From Paramecium sonneborni (Eukaryota > Ciliophora > Oligohymenophorea > Peniculida > Parameciidae), in NCBI GenBank assembly GCA_905182985.1, contig CAJJDN010000021.1:528802-592801 (forward strand): 64,000 nucleotides of DNA. Direction: 5' to 3'. The position numbers and the translations under genes were made by a program. This document shows positions 29,341 through 40,509 of this stretch, piece after piece (positions within the stretch are counted from its first letter, which is position 1; each line of letters begins with the position of its first letter). Below the pieces are notes generated by a model. It saw only the letters and a list, made by a program, of their open reading frames with translations. It searched no databases and was not told where the DNA came from.

Positions 29341-30328
29341 TCAAAAATTTCCAAAAGGAAAAAACATGTTGATAAATGCCAAAAGTGCTGCAGAGATGGT
29401 TTAATCTTGATTTAGATGAAACTAAAATAAATTTATCTTTTTTTACTTTACCATGCATTATTTGTAGTATACTGTAGAGATATAAGCCTCCAAATGTAAG
29501 AGCCCATAATTCAGTTGACATCCATAAAATAAGTACTGCAGTATAATCAAAAGGATTGAAAATTTAAAATATAAAGGCATATATAAATGGAGGAATTAAA
29601 ACATATTTAATAGTTCCTAAGAATATTTAATTAACATCTTACTAAAAAATGATATTTGTTTTTTGGTTAGAGAAAATTGAAATTGTAGAGTAATTAAGGT
29701 AAGAAAATTACAAATAATACCAATAAAAATTGCAAAGCCTATTTAAACACTAATTTCGATATTCCAAATATCAGAATGTTCTGCAGCTATAAGACCACTA
29801 ATCCATAAGGAATATGAAATAGTGAAAATCAAGAATATGAAAAAAGCAATATGTTTCTTAGTAATTATATTTAAAATATACACATCTAAATGGTTTATAA
29901 AATCTGATTAGCAATAATTATAAGGCAGATATAAAAAAAAATAAATATAGTGGTGCTCTATATTTTCCCTTGTCAAAATTATAAAACAAATTATCGTAGT
30001 TAAAATCTAAAATAGTAATGACTGACATAATTATTTATATAGCTTCCTAAAAAATCCAAATACCTGTTATCTAAATAAGAAATCTTTGTTTTAATAAATC
30101 ACTTAGACTAGATAATTATTAATTATGTTGTATTAAGGGTTAATAAATTTAATCTAACTAAGCATAAGTATTACGAGAGCCAGTCTCTTAATTAGTTGAA
30201 TTTTAAATTGATGATTATTATAAATTATTTGTGTGCATAGTTGAATTTTCTGGAATTGAGGATTCAGAATTTCTTTATGTTTGATTTTCTTCTTTTTTTT
30301 TGGTTTACAACAAAATATTATTTAACAT
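29341..30328 (-). CDS. Lifeguard/TMBIM (Bax-inhibitor-1 superfamily) membrane protein, 303 aa
   Basis: After a polar Gln/Ser-rich N-terminus of about 75 residues the protein has six to seven hydrophobic helices. Family hallmarks: RFLIQITGIWIFQEAIQII at the first helix, LTLITLQFQFSLTKK in the middle (compare LTLFALQTKYDFT of Lifeguards), and ALTFGGLYLYSILQIMHGK near the end, followed by ISAALLAFINMFF (compare YIFAALNLYLDIINIF). Introns of 25, 26 and 25 nt give exactly 304 codons; the last one was chosen because it restores the conserved C-terminal helix. TMBIM proteins sit in ER/Golgi/plasma membranes and leak Ca2+ in a pH-dependent way. The Asp pair of the canonical pH sensor is not obvious here. 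Confidence 0.72.
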
Positions 30329-30595
30329 AATTTTTGTTTTTGTGGATTAATGTAAGATTTAATATATAATATTATAAGTATGATATCTCCATGTTTTATT
30401 TAGTTCTAAATGATAATGAAAATAAAGAGTGTAATTATATATATTGGTTTCAATGATTAAAATATTAATAAAATAAAACATTAACAAAATTGGTGATATT
30501 TATTTTATATGGATAAGTGTGAATGATATTTAGTTTTATATTTATTTAGAATAGTATTTTTATGATTCATAAATAATATAAAAATTAAATTGGGA

Positions 30596-31885
30596 ATGAT
30601 GCAAAAATAAAATTAGTTTACATTTACTATTGTAATTCATCCTCCTTTTGTTGATTAAGAAAAATAAGAAGAATAATTTTACCCATCAATAGGATATAAT
30701 TTTGCTACTGGTAATGTTGAACGTAAAAATAATAAATTATTTATAGCTGGATGGGCTTTCATAAGTAAAGATTAACCACCTTGTGTTCCTTATTTTTCTT
30801 CATATGTTTAAAAGTAGAATGGAGCAGAATTTTTAATAACAGGAGGTGCTTATAATGAAAATAATCACATATAGAGCTCAGCCTTTTGTTTTAGAATTTA
30901 ATTACATGATCATATGGAAGGACATAGAATTAAATATGAATTATGGAGATAAGGATTAACAAGAGAAGATGAAGATGGCAATGAAATTGAAGCAGAAAAA
31001 GTATCTGTAATACCATAAATGAATGATGCAAGACATAATCATAAAGTTTTTGAATTATTAAAACCAGGAACTACAAATTAATATTTATATTTAGTAGTTG
31101 GAGGTTAATTTATAATTTAAGATGAATGGGGTTTCTTGAATTCATGTGAAATCTATGATGAAAAAGGACCTGTCAATTAAAATGGAGAATAATAATGGGA
31201 AATAGTAGAACCTATGATTTAAGCTAGAGCTGGATTCTCAGGATTTGTTTTAAATAATAAAGTATATGTATATGGTGGATTCACCTTTGAAAATGAAGAA
31301 ACAGTAAAATTAATAGAAATTATATTTAGAAAATCCTACATAGCAATAAAGTAGAATGTTTTGATATAACAACAAGAAAATGGAAAGATTTTAAATATAG
31401 ACAAGGTTTAAATATTACAAATCATTTGGGTTCATCTTGTATGCCTATTTCAGAGAAGCATATCTTAATTTTTGGAGGTTCAAATGGTGAAAAGGTTACA
31501 GATAACATAGCTATAATGGATGTTGAAAAAGGATCAATAGAAAATTTGAAATCAAAAACAAAATTAAGTGTTCCACGAGCAGGTTCTTAGATTTTTTATT
31601 TATAAGAATTTAAATTAGCTGGTAGATTATTATTAATAAAAATTAGATTCAGCTTAAAAAAGAGATCTAATTGTAGTATTGGGAGGTAATTAAGAGGAGT
31701 TGAGCTTTGATTATTTTGCAATAAAAAATAAGAATGCCTTTGAAATTGAGTATGTAGGAAAGAATGAATTCAATAATGCTTTTACTGGAGCAGTAACTGG
31801 AACTTATGCTTTTGGAGGTATTAATGATATTAGGGCCTGGGTAAAAACGATGTAGTACATGCCAGTTGTGACATTAATATAATGA
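30596..31885 (+). CDS. Kelch-type beta-propeller protein, 412 aa
   Basis: Starts at ATG ATG 30596 and reads MMQKQNQFTFTIVIHPPF; introns of 26 and 25 nt give exactly 413 codons, ending at TGA 31883-31885. Repeated Gly-Gly strands are typical of Kelch blades: AEFLITGGAYNENNH, YLYLVVGGQ, RAGFSGFVLNNKVYVYGGF, SEKHILIFGGSNG, LIVVLGGNQEE, TGTYAFGGIND. There is no BTB, phosphatase or membrane segment, so it is a stand-alone propeller, probably a protein-binding scaffold in the cytoplasm. Its stop codon overlaps the first possible ATG of the next gene (ATGA at 31882-31885). Confidence 0.82.
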
Positions 31886-34233
31886 ATATTAAAATATCAC
31901 ATGCCTTATTTATTAATTGTTTTTTATTATTGGGTCAACTAATATAATAAATTGTTGATTCTTTCACTTATAAGAATCTAACAATACTTGCATTGGTAAT
32001 ATTTACTATTATAATTATCTATTACAATTAGACATTAGAAAAAAAATGGATAATCATGATACAAATATTATTAACATATACTTTGCATGTAGAAATTTAA
32101 TTTCCTTAATTTTGCTTTGCACACTCTTTATTTTATGCTTACTTAATGTTTAAGAACTAAGTGAAATTTTGGATCTTATTTGTAAATTTAATATACATTG
32201 AATTTTATTGTATAGTTAGACTATTTGAACATTTCGATAAATAAATAATCTGGCCAGCAATTCATTATGGCACTGTCTATTTTATATTTACCTTAATGAA
32301 TTATGAAAACTTTTAATAATAAAATTTATAGTCATCTCCAAAATTAATAGAGCTATTTTAGAATTCAGAAAGATATAAGTGGAAAGAAATGAGTTAATAA
32401 GAACTATTTTAAGATAATTTTACAAGAAATTCATGTTTCAATTAAATTAGAGAAGGAGTAATACTTTATGAATAAGGATATGAAAAGTAGCCAACTTTTA
32501 TTAATAGTTCTGCTAAACAAATGTTTTAAATTTCAGATGAGAATTAGATTTAAACAGCTTATTAAAATTATTATAAGATTGAAAAATTAGATGCAAAGAA
32601 ATCTATGCAATCTGTTAAAAGTATAGGAATTGAAATATAAAATTCTATAAAGTAATATAGTGGATCCATATCATTTAATTCAAAATAGCCAAGCTAACAT
32701 ATTCCTTAGCAAGGATCAAAGGAAGTAAATTTGTTATAAATGCTTGATAAAATTTGGTATAAATAAAATAAAGAGAGTTATTTATTTTATGTTTAATAAT
32801 CAAAACTTCTTAATTAAGTAATGTATTGCATATTAATAGTCTAAATCATCTCCTATTCTAGAAGTGAATGTTTATGTAAATTCTTAAGTAAAGAAAGTTA
32901 TGACTTTAATTTGTAGAGATTTGAGTTACAAGAAATATATAAAGTAACTTTAAACACATTATAATTATAAATCTAAAATGATTAGTTTTGTATCTCATGA
33001 ATTCCGAGCTCCTTTGGGTTGTATGATAACAATGTTAGAACATGTTGCTAAAGAATAAAATAATTTATATATATAGAATTCAATTGATAATTCAAGATAC
33101 TTATTGAATTTATGTAATGACTTATTGGATTTGGCACAGATTTAAGCGAACAGGTTTTAATTAAAAATGGAAAGGTTTAACTTAAAGTTATTGTGTTAAG
33201 AATGTTTATAGATGTTTAATCTTCAAGCTGAGAAAAAACAATTAAAATTAACATTATAATATTAATCTGGTTGTCCAGACATAATTGAATAAGATTAAAA
33301 TAGAATAAAATAAATAATGATTAATTTAATAGGGAATGCATTTAAATTTACTTAAGAAGGATATATATTATTGAGAGTAGAATTAGTGGAAGATTTAGTA
33401 ATAGAAATAAGTATATCTGATTCTGGAATAGGAGTACAAGAGTAAGATAAAGAAATGTTAATGAAGGCTTTTGGAAAGATTAATTCTGAAGAGAGTAAGA
33501 AATTAAATGCATAAGGAGTAGGTTTAGGATTAGTAATTAGTAATAAAATTGCTTAATAATTGGGTTAAGGTTTAAAATTTGAATCTATTTATCATAAAGG
33601 TTCAAGTTTTTCATTTACGATACATTTATAAGATCTTTAGATTTATGAATAAGAAATTGCAAAATCAACTAGTAATAAATTATCAGTTTTAAGAGGGGAA
33701 TGTGAAGTTATTGAAAATTTAAATGAAGATGAAGAAAGTTTGAAAGAAATTTAAATTATAGTTACGTAACCAAAAAAATAGATGAGTTCTATTGTTGATT
33801 GTTGCACTAAAATATTAATTGTTGATGATACTTAATTCAATATAGATACATTATAAATGCTATTAATTAGAATGTATACTTTAATATTTTATCTAGAGGA
33901 ATTCATTAAATTGATTATTCAATTAATGGATACAAAGCAATTGAAAAAGTTAAAATAAGAGAAAAATGCAACTTTTGTAATTCCAATATGTACGGTTTAA
34001 TATTTATGGATTTAGAAATGTTAGGAATTAATGGAATAAATGCATCTAAACATATATTTTCATATTGTGAAGAAAATGACTTAAGATCTCCAATAATAGT
34101 AGCTTGCTCAGCTCATTAAAAGGAAATTGAATTTCCAAAATGTTAATAAGTTGGTATGAAATTTTATTTAGAAAAACCTGTTTAAATAAGGTAACTCTAA
34201 ACTATTGTTGAATATTACAGAAGTACAATTTGA
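31882..34233 (+). CDS. membrane-bound hybrid sensor histidine kinase, 768 aa
   Basis: Five or six N-terminal hydrophobic helices (for example LTILALVIFTIIIIYY), a PAS-like linker, the dimerisation/His box MISFVSHEFRAPLGCM with the phospho-acceptor His near residue 364, then the ATPase boxes NLIGNAFKFTQEGY (N box), SDSGIGV (G1) and GVGLGLVISNKI (G2). The C-terminus is a receiver: KILIVDDTQFN acidic pair, LIFMDLEM phospho-Asp near residue 694 and the conserved Lys in YLEKPV. Introns of 22 and 23 nt give exactly 769 codons. The phosphorelay His and Asp are both present, so it can autophosphorylate and pass phosphate in cis. The first ATG overlaps the upstream gene's stop; a start a little downstream is possible but would remove membrane helices. 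Confidence 0.88.
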
Positions 34234-34333
34234 ATAAATTTTTATTTGTTTAACACTATTTATTAATAAAATAATACTTAATATTACATTATTATTATAA
34301 ATATATATATGTATTAAATCATTTCTATTTTAA

Positions 34334-35464
34334 TCATTCATCATCATTATCATAGAATGGACTTATCATTAAAATTGGAAAACTTATAGCCATGGCAAAA
34401 ACATGGTCAGTTTAAAATTTATTCTAAGAAATTATAAAATATATTACATATCCTTTTTCAACAATTTTATTTATTAGTAAAATGAAGCCACTTCCAATTA
34501 ACATAACTATAATAACCCATAAAAATAAAGGATAATAGAAAAAGCGATAATATTGACTTATAAACTCCAATAAATATGCAATGATAGGAGGAAAGATTAT
34601 AAAATGAGTATATTTTTTTATTGACTTTTATAATCCTAGACGTTTTATCGCATATCTTATTGAAATAAATTCAACACATATTATTAAGTAAAAATAGTAG
34701 AAATAATTTGTGTCCCATGCAAAAATTCTATTTGATCCAGAAACTGCTATTTACAGACCTTATAAAAGTAGAACATATAGAATAGCATGTATCCAATAAA
34801 AGACTTTTTAGTTATTATTCTAAAATATTTATATTTTTTATACATGTGTAATATAAGCTGGATTTGTTAAAATGAATAAATTAAGAATTATGAATACACT
34901 TAATATTACCCATAATTAAGGACTCCATGAATAATAGCCAGTAATCAGTTCCCAACGAAATAAAGCAGATATTGTATTTATAAAGAGGGAAATACAAATT
35001 TCAATTATAAATAAAGAAGTAGACCATTCAAAAAAATATTAAAGTTCTAATTTTCCAGCTTTTGAAATAGCATCATGTTTCAAAGGCTATATTTACTCTT
35101 TTTGTGCTTAATTCAAGTTTTATATTAAATATTGATTCAAGTTATATTATTATTGTTATGTATATTAATAGGGTAATCCTTATGAATTAATTTAAGAGTA
35201 TTGATTAGGATGAGTTGGAATTTTAGGAATCGCAATTTAAGGATTGTAGCTTTAGGATTAATTAATACTTTATTATTGTAATTATAAATAAGGATGCATC
35301 TATTACTATAGTTGTAACTAAGCTTATTATTATTGTTATTATTTTGAATAGATTTCTTGGAACAATTATTAATGCATATTAGGGGGCTACTTTATAATTT
35401 CATTATATTCTTCTAAAGATAAAAAGATAGGAACAAAGGCTTCTTATTTTTGTTGAGATGTCAT
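34334..35464 (-). CDS. multi-pass membrane protein with Gln-rich N-terminal tail (tandem paralogue A), 376 aa
   Basis: Intronless, 377 codons. Residues 1 to about 130 are soluble and Gln/Asn/Pro-rich (QQQQQQAQLQLQQQ), built largely from TAA and TAG codons. Then come the motif LKHDAISKAGKLE and seven or so hydrophobic helices (SLFIIEICISLFINTISALF, FLWVIIVMLIGSGFILLI), ending FPILMISPFYDNDDE. The same layout and the LKHD...AGK motif recur in the neighbouring gene at 35537-36700, so they are tandem paralogues. I do not recognise the family; a 7TM receptor-like or transporter-like fold is possible. The acidic C-terminus and Gln-rich N-terminus are probably cytoplasmic, but the topology is inferred. 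Confidence 0.78.
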
Positions 35465-35536
35465 TCGATTAATATATTAATAATATTGAATAACAAGTTA
35501 ATGATATAAATTATGGGTATTGTTTTATGATTTTCC

Positions 35537-36700
35537 TCATTGTACATTTTTTTACTAAGAGTTTTAGCCTTAAGATTCTTAAACCATTTCATCACTTTTA
35601 TTATTTCTGATATCAAAAAATGGAATTAAAATTAAGAAACTGAATAGAACAGCTGCATATTAACCATCATCGGTTCTTAAATTAAACTATTTGATTATAA
35701 AAATGATAATTACTTTAGTAGATTGATTAATTCTTTACAGTATGAATTATAAATAAAACCCAAAGAAAATTGCACCAAAGATAATTCCACATAAAATAGC
35801 ATATTTATCATAAAGAGAAAATAAAATTCCACCATAGGTAATAGTAGGTATCACTATGTACCAGAAAGAACCTAATTATAATAGTAAAAAATTACTTTTA
35901 AAATTTAATTGATTTAACTCTTACATTGTATAAGAAAATAATGACAAAGTTTCAAGATTTATAAAACTGTATACTATTACTACTATAACATCATCTCCAT
36001 TTGATTCCAAAAAGTGATAATAGTTACCATTTTAATAATATGTGAAATTATAATAAGTAGAGGAATACAAAGCTTAAATAAAGAAACCATATGTTAATCC
36101 ATAAAAAACACAAAGAATAGTATTAATTTATTTATCCTTTGATTTTTTGGAGATTGCGTATGAATAAATAAGTGAAAGACTCATCATCACAGTAAAGATG
36201 TAAAAGGGAACTTTAAAGCTTCCATAAAGATTATATTGGAATTGAGTAAAATTATTTTGATATGAAGCACAGCATAGAATTAAAGCAAAGGCTTAAAATA
36301 GGAGAAAGAAACAAAGAACTTGTAAATTAAAATATCTTCTCTCCATTTTACCAGCCAATCTTAATTAATCATGTTTTAAGGTTTCCTCTTGTTTAATAAT
36401 AGGAAGCAATGGTTACATTATTTATGGTTATTATTGATATTAGACATATTATTATTATTAAGGTGGAATCATGTTTTAAGGATGTTGAGATTAAGGGAAT
36501 TAGATGGCTTGAACTTGATTAAGATTAAATTAAGGCTTTGGTAGATTTAATTAAGGAGCATATACAGTAATTGTTTATTATTGGGATTATTACATTTGTG
36601 TAATTTGATTAGGAATTTAAACTTAATTTGGAAGTGTTTGAATTTAAGGATTTATTTGAATCACTTAAGTAATATTATCAGTTGTTTATATGTTAGCCAT
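35537..36700 (-). CDS. multi-pass membrane protein with Gln-rich N-terminal tail (tandem paralogue B), 387 aa
   Basis: Intronless, 388 codons from ATG 36700 to TGA 35537-35539. The N-terminal 130 residues are Gln/Pro/Asn-rich (MANIQTTDNITQVIQINPQ; PPQQQQYVQYQQQPQ), followed by LKHDQLRLAGKME and about seven hydrophobic helices (VLCFFLLFQAFALILCC, AILCGIIFGAIFFGFYLQF), ending FSFLILIPFFDIRNN and a polar tail. It shares architecture with the gene 72 bp downstream (34334-35464). Most of this gene lies inside the first arm of a long direct repeat; a second, truncated copy follows at 36924-38011 and is probably an assembly duplicate. Confidence 0.78.
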
Positions 36701-36922
36701 TTTATACAATGTTTTTTTTTCTATAATATATATTTTCAAATAAACATTCTGAAGTATTTCTTCTATAATACATAATATATAATATAGAAAAAATAAAAAT
36801 TCTGTGAATAAATTAATTTACAGTATTTATATAGAGAGTTAATTCTAAGTTATGAAAATTTGGAAGAAATGTATTTTTCATAATGATTATGAATATAAAT
36901 CAATATTTAAGTTTGGCAAATC
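35613..36922. repeat. direct repeat 1, left arm (1,310 bp)
   Basis: Identical, as far as I compared it base by base, to 36924-38233, with an offset of 1,311. It covers most of membrane-protein gene B, the spacer, and the last few codons of the trichocyst-type gene (36902-36922). The arm ends abruptly at the N at 36923, inside a gene, which is what an overlapping contig end looks like. Confidence 0.95.
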
Positions 36923-36923
36923 N
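36923..36923. other. single-N assembly junction 1
   Basis: One ambiguous base sits exactly between the two arms of a 1.3-kb direct repeat. A one-N spacer is the usual placeholder when a scaffolder places two contigs whose ends overlap (negative gap) but does not merge them. Confidence 0.95.
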
Positions 36924-38011
36924 TCAAAAAATGGAATTAAAATTAAGAAACTGAATAGAACAGCTGCATATTAACCATCATCGGTTCTTAAATTAAACTA
37001 TTTGATTATAAAAATGATAATTACTTTAGTAGATTGATTAATTCTTTACAGTATGAATTATAAATAAAACCCAAAGAAAATTGCACCAAAGATAATTCCA
37101 CATAAAATAGCATATTTATCATAAAGAGAAAATAAAATTCCACCATAGGTAATAGTAGGTATCACTATGTACCAGAAAGAACCTAATTATAATAGTAAAA
37201 AATTACTTTTAAAATTTAATTGATTTAACTCTTACATTGTATAAGAAAATAATGACAAAGTTTCAAGATTTATAAAACTGTATACTATTACTACTATAAC
37301 ATCATCTCCATTTGATTCCAAAAAGTGATAATAGTTACCATTTTAATAATATGTGAAATTATAATAAGTAGAGGAATACAAAGCTTAAATAAAGAAACCA
37401 TATGTTAATCCATAAAAAACACAAAGAATAGTATTAATTTATTTATCCTTTGATTTTTTGGAGATTGCGTATGAATAAATAAGTGAAAGACTCATCATCA
37501 CAGTAAAGATGTAAAAGGGAACTTTAAAGCTTCCATAAAGATTATATTGGAATTGAGTAAAATTATTTTGATATGAAGCACAGCATAGAATTAAAGCAAA
37601 GGCTTAAAATAGGAGAAAGAAACAAAGAACTTGTAAATTAAAATATCTTCTCTCCATTTTACCAGCCAATCTTAATTAATCATGTTTTAAGGTTTCCTCT
37701 TGTTTAATAATAGGAAGCAATGGTTACATTATTTATGGTTATTATTGATATTAGACATATTATTATTATTAAGGTGGAATCATGTTTTAAGGATGTTGAG
37801 ATTAAGGGAATTAGATGGCTTGAACTTGATTAAGATTAAATTAAGGCTTTGGTAGATTTAATTAAGGAGCATATACAGTAATTGTTTATTATTGGGATTA
37901 TTACATTTGTGTAATTTGATTAGGAATTTAAACTTAATTTGGAAGTGTTTGAATTTAAGGATTTATTTGAATCACTTAAGTAATATTATCAGTTGTTTAT
38001 ATGTTAGCCAT
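36924..38011 (-). pseudogene. truncated duplicate of membrane-protein gene B (probable assembly artefact)
   Basis: Same sequence as 35613-36700, starting at ATG 38011 and cut off by the N at 36923 before the C-terminal residues and stop. The open frame is otherwise undamaged, with no substitutions noticed, which argues for duplicated assembly rather than an aged duplicate gene. Confidence 0.85.
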
Positions 38012-38233
38012 TTTATACAATGTTTTTTTTTCTATAATATATATTTTCAAATAAACATTCTGAAGTATTTCTTCTATAATACATAATATATAATATAGAA
38101 AAAATAAAAATTCTGTGAATAAATTAATTTACAGTATTTATATAGAGAGTTAATTCTAAGTTATGAAAATTTGGAAGAAATGTATTTTTCATAATGATTA
38201 TGAATATAAATCAATATTTAAGTTTGGCAAATC
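36924..38233. repeat. direct repeat 1, right arm (1,310 bp)
   Basis: Second copy of 35613-36922. It begins inside the last exon of membrane-protein gene B, with the C-terminal 25 or so codons missing, and continues past 38233 into the intact trichocyst-type gene. Collapsing the two arms would leave one complete copy of every gene involved. Confidence 0.95.
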
Positions 38234-39314
38234 TAAGCATTCTAGGTCGCTTTTGTTCTTATACTTACTAGAATCTTTTAATGACTTATTCTTCTAATTC
38301 AGTAATCAGTGACATTTCTAATCTTCTTGATCTAGAAGCATTTTAATATTCAATTTAAAATGTATCACATAATGCAACAGCTTAATCCCATAGTTGTTGA
38401 TTTCTTTCTAACTTTGTTGAAGCTGCTTATACAATAGCTGATTAAGTTCCTATACATTAATTTAAATGATCCAATTTATCTTATAATTTTTCATCTTAAT
38501 TTGATAATCTATTTAAGATCACATTTATTCTTTCCTTCTAATCATTAAAAGCAGCAACTGAAGCAGAATTTGAAGCAATAAATTCATTATAGGTATCTTA
38601 TATGTTTTCTCTTAATTGTAATAACAATTATTCTACTCTTTCAATCTAACTGGGATCAGCAGAATCTTCTTATGATGCTAATTATGAAAATGCATAAAAA
38701 ATAGGAGCATAAATAATTGTTTACTAAATGTTAAATGAAGTCTATAACATCATTTTACTTACACTACTTAAATCAACAAAACTTCTTTTACCATTAGCAA
38801 TACCTGATAATATATCAAGTGCTTCATCAATAGCATGAAGTGAATCTTCATAATCTCTTCCTCTTTTTTTAAAATATCCTTATTCACTTTCAGCAGTTTA
38901 AAGTACTAATGTTAAATGTTCTTAATATGTGAATAATTATTATTAATTAACTTCTTATTAATTAATTGTTCTAATTTTAGAGGTTTTGCATATATTCAAC
39001 TAAGCAGTTGAATCTCTAACTACATTTGAAGCTTCCTCAACTTCTTTATTTCTAAATTCAAACTCTGAATCACATTCACTATATTCAATATTGTAAATTT
39101 AATCATGATTTACTTATTCTACATTTACTGCATCTCTGAATTATTTTAAAACATTCAAAACTGCATCCAATGGAGAGTTTGTTTCCATCTTCGACTCTAC
39201 TTCAGCTAAAACAGCTGCCATTGATCTTTATTTAGAATAGTTCAATTTAGTATATGGTGATATCGATGTTGCACCAACTAAACATAAAGCAATTACTATC
39301 AAAACTGTTTTCAT
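38211..39314 (-). CDS. trichocyst matrix protein family member, 367 aa
   Basis: Intronless, 368 codons, start ATG 39314, stop TGA 38211-38213. Signal peptide MKTVLIVIALCLVGATS, a short pro-region, then the family's mature-domain pattern: SPLDAVLNVLKQFRDAV, a Cys-Asp motif within YSECDSEFEFRNKEVEEAS, LNICKTSK, and ESEQGYFKKRGRDYEDSLHA, all strongly alpha-helical with heptad character. Trichocyst matrix proteins are made as precursors, cleaved, and crystallise in the dense-core secretory granules that Paramecium expels in defence. The C-terminal half repeats the coiled-coil pattern (LSNQDEKLQDKLDHLNQC). The short basic end RPRMLRFAKLKY is less typical. Its N-terminal half is duplicated at 40006-40509 by the second junction. 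Confidence 0.8.
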
Positions 39315-40004
39315 TTTAGAAATTAATTAAAACGAATTTCCTATATTCCCAGTAAAATACATTAAAACTTATTCTTAAATCTTTATCTCATTCATTACAA
39401 CTTTAAAACTTAAGAACTTTCATAATTATTATAATTCATTATTATATAGTTTTATCAAACTTTACAAATACTATTATTAGTTTTCAATATTTATTCTAAT
39501 TTAATAATCAATCAATTCAAAAATCAATAACTTATTCTAAAATTAATCATTTCATCACTATATCATGATTAAGCTTACTTATAACTTTAAATCTATATAT
39601 AATATTCATCTTTTATTATATATTTATAATTATTATACTATACATTAGGCATCTTTTATTTTGACTTATTAGAAATATGCACAGTATGTAAAGAAAAAAT
39701 TTTAGGGACTTCAAAGAATCATAATTGAATCATTTTAAGAAATAATTAATCACCTAAAGCATAAAAATACATATAATAATAATCTCCTATTAGAATTAAA
39801 CAATCACTCTCCTGGTAGATTGTTTTTCAAAAATCCAGTATTGATTTTAGTAATCTTAATTCTACTTATACAAATTAATTTATTATTTTTTAATTTGAAT
39901 ATACCTAATAAAACTCAGATCAAATTGTGACTGTAGAAAAAATTTAGGAATTACCCAAAGCGTTAAAAGGCTAAAGTTATGCAGCTCCTGACTCTTATAT
40001 GTAG
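38811..40004. repeat. direct repeat 2, left arm (1,194 bp)
   Basis: Matches 40006-41199 with an offset of 1,195. It covers the N-terminal half of the trichocyst-type gene, its 360-bp upstream spacer (39315-39676, AT-rich, nothing recognised apart from presumed promoter) and the first part of the broken gene at 39677. It ends at the N at 40005 inside that gene. Confidence 0.95.
39677..40004 (+). pseudogene. 5' part of a broken gene, cut by the junction (copy of 40872-41199)
   Basis: Same sequence as the second copy: ATG CAC A, a 22-nt intron, then a frame that meets TGA at 39726-39728 and continues with plausible protein sequence until the N at 40005. See the full-length copy for discussion. 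Confidence 0.5.
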
Positions 40005-40005
40005 N
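40005..40005. other. single-N assembly junction 2
   Basis: A second single N, again exactly between the arms of a long direct repeat (38811-40004 and 40006-41199). The same arrangement twice within 3.1 kb makes unmerged contig overlap the likeliest cause. Confidence 0.95.
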
Positions 40006-40509
40006 TATATCAAGTGCTTCATCAATAGCATGAAGTGAATCTTCATAATCTCTTCCTCTTTTTTTAAAATATCCTTATTCACTTTCAGCAGTTTAAAGTA
40101 CTAATGTTAAATGTTCTTAATATGTGAATAATTATTATTAATTAACTTCTTATTAATTAATTGTTCTAATTTTAGAGGTTTTGCATATATTCAACTAAGC
40201 AGTTGAATCTCTAACTACATTTGAAGCTTCCTCAACTTCTTTATTTCTAAATTCAAACTCTGAATCACATTCACTATATTCAATATTGTAAATTTAATCA
40301 TGATTTACTTATTCTACATTTACTGCATCTCTGAATTATTTTAAAACATTCAAAACTGCATCCAATGGAGAGTTTGTTTCCATCTTCGACTCTACTTCAG
40401 CTAAAACAGCTGCCATTGATCTTTATTTAGAATAGTTCAATTTAGTATATGGTGATATCGATGTTGCACCAACTAAACATAAAGCAATTACTATCAAAAC
40501 TGTTTTCAT
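40006..40509 (-). pseudogene. N-terminal half of the trichocyst matrix gene, duplicated at the junction
   Basis: Identical to 38811-39314 where compared, with the same signal peptide and ATG at 40509; it lacks the C-terminal half because the copy begins at the N. Probably an assembly duplicate rather than a second gene. Confidence 0.85.
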
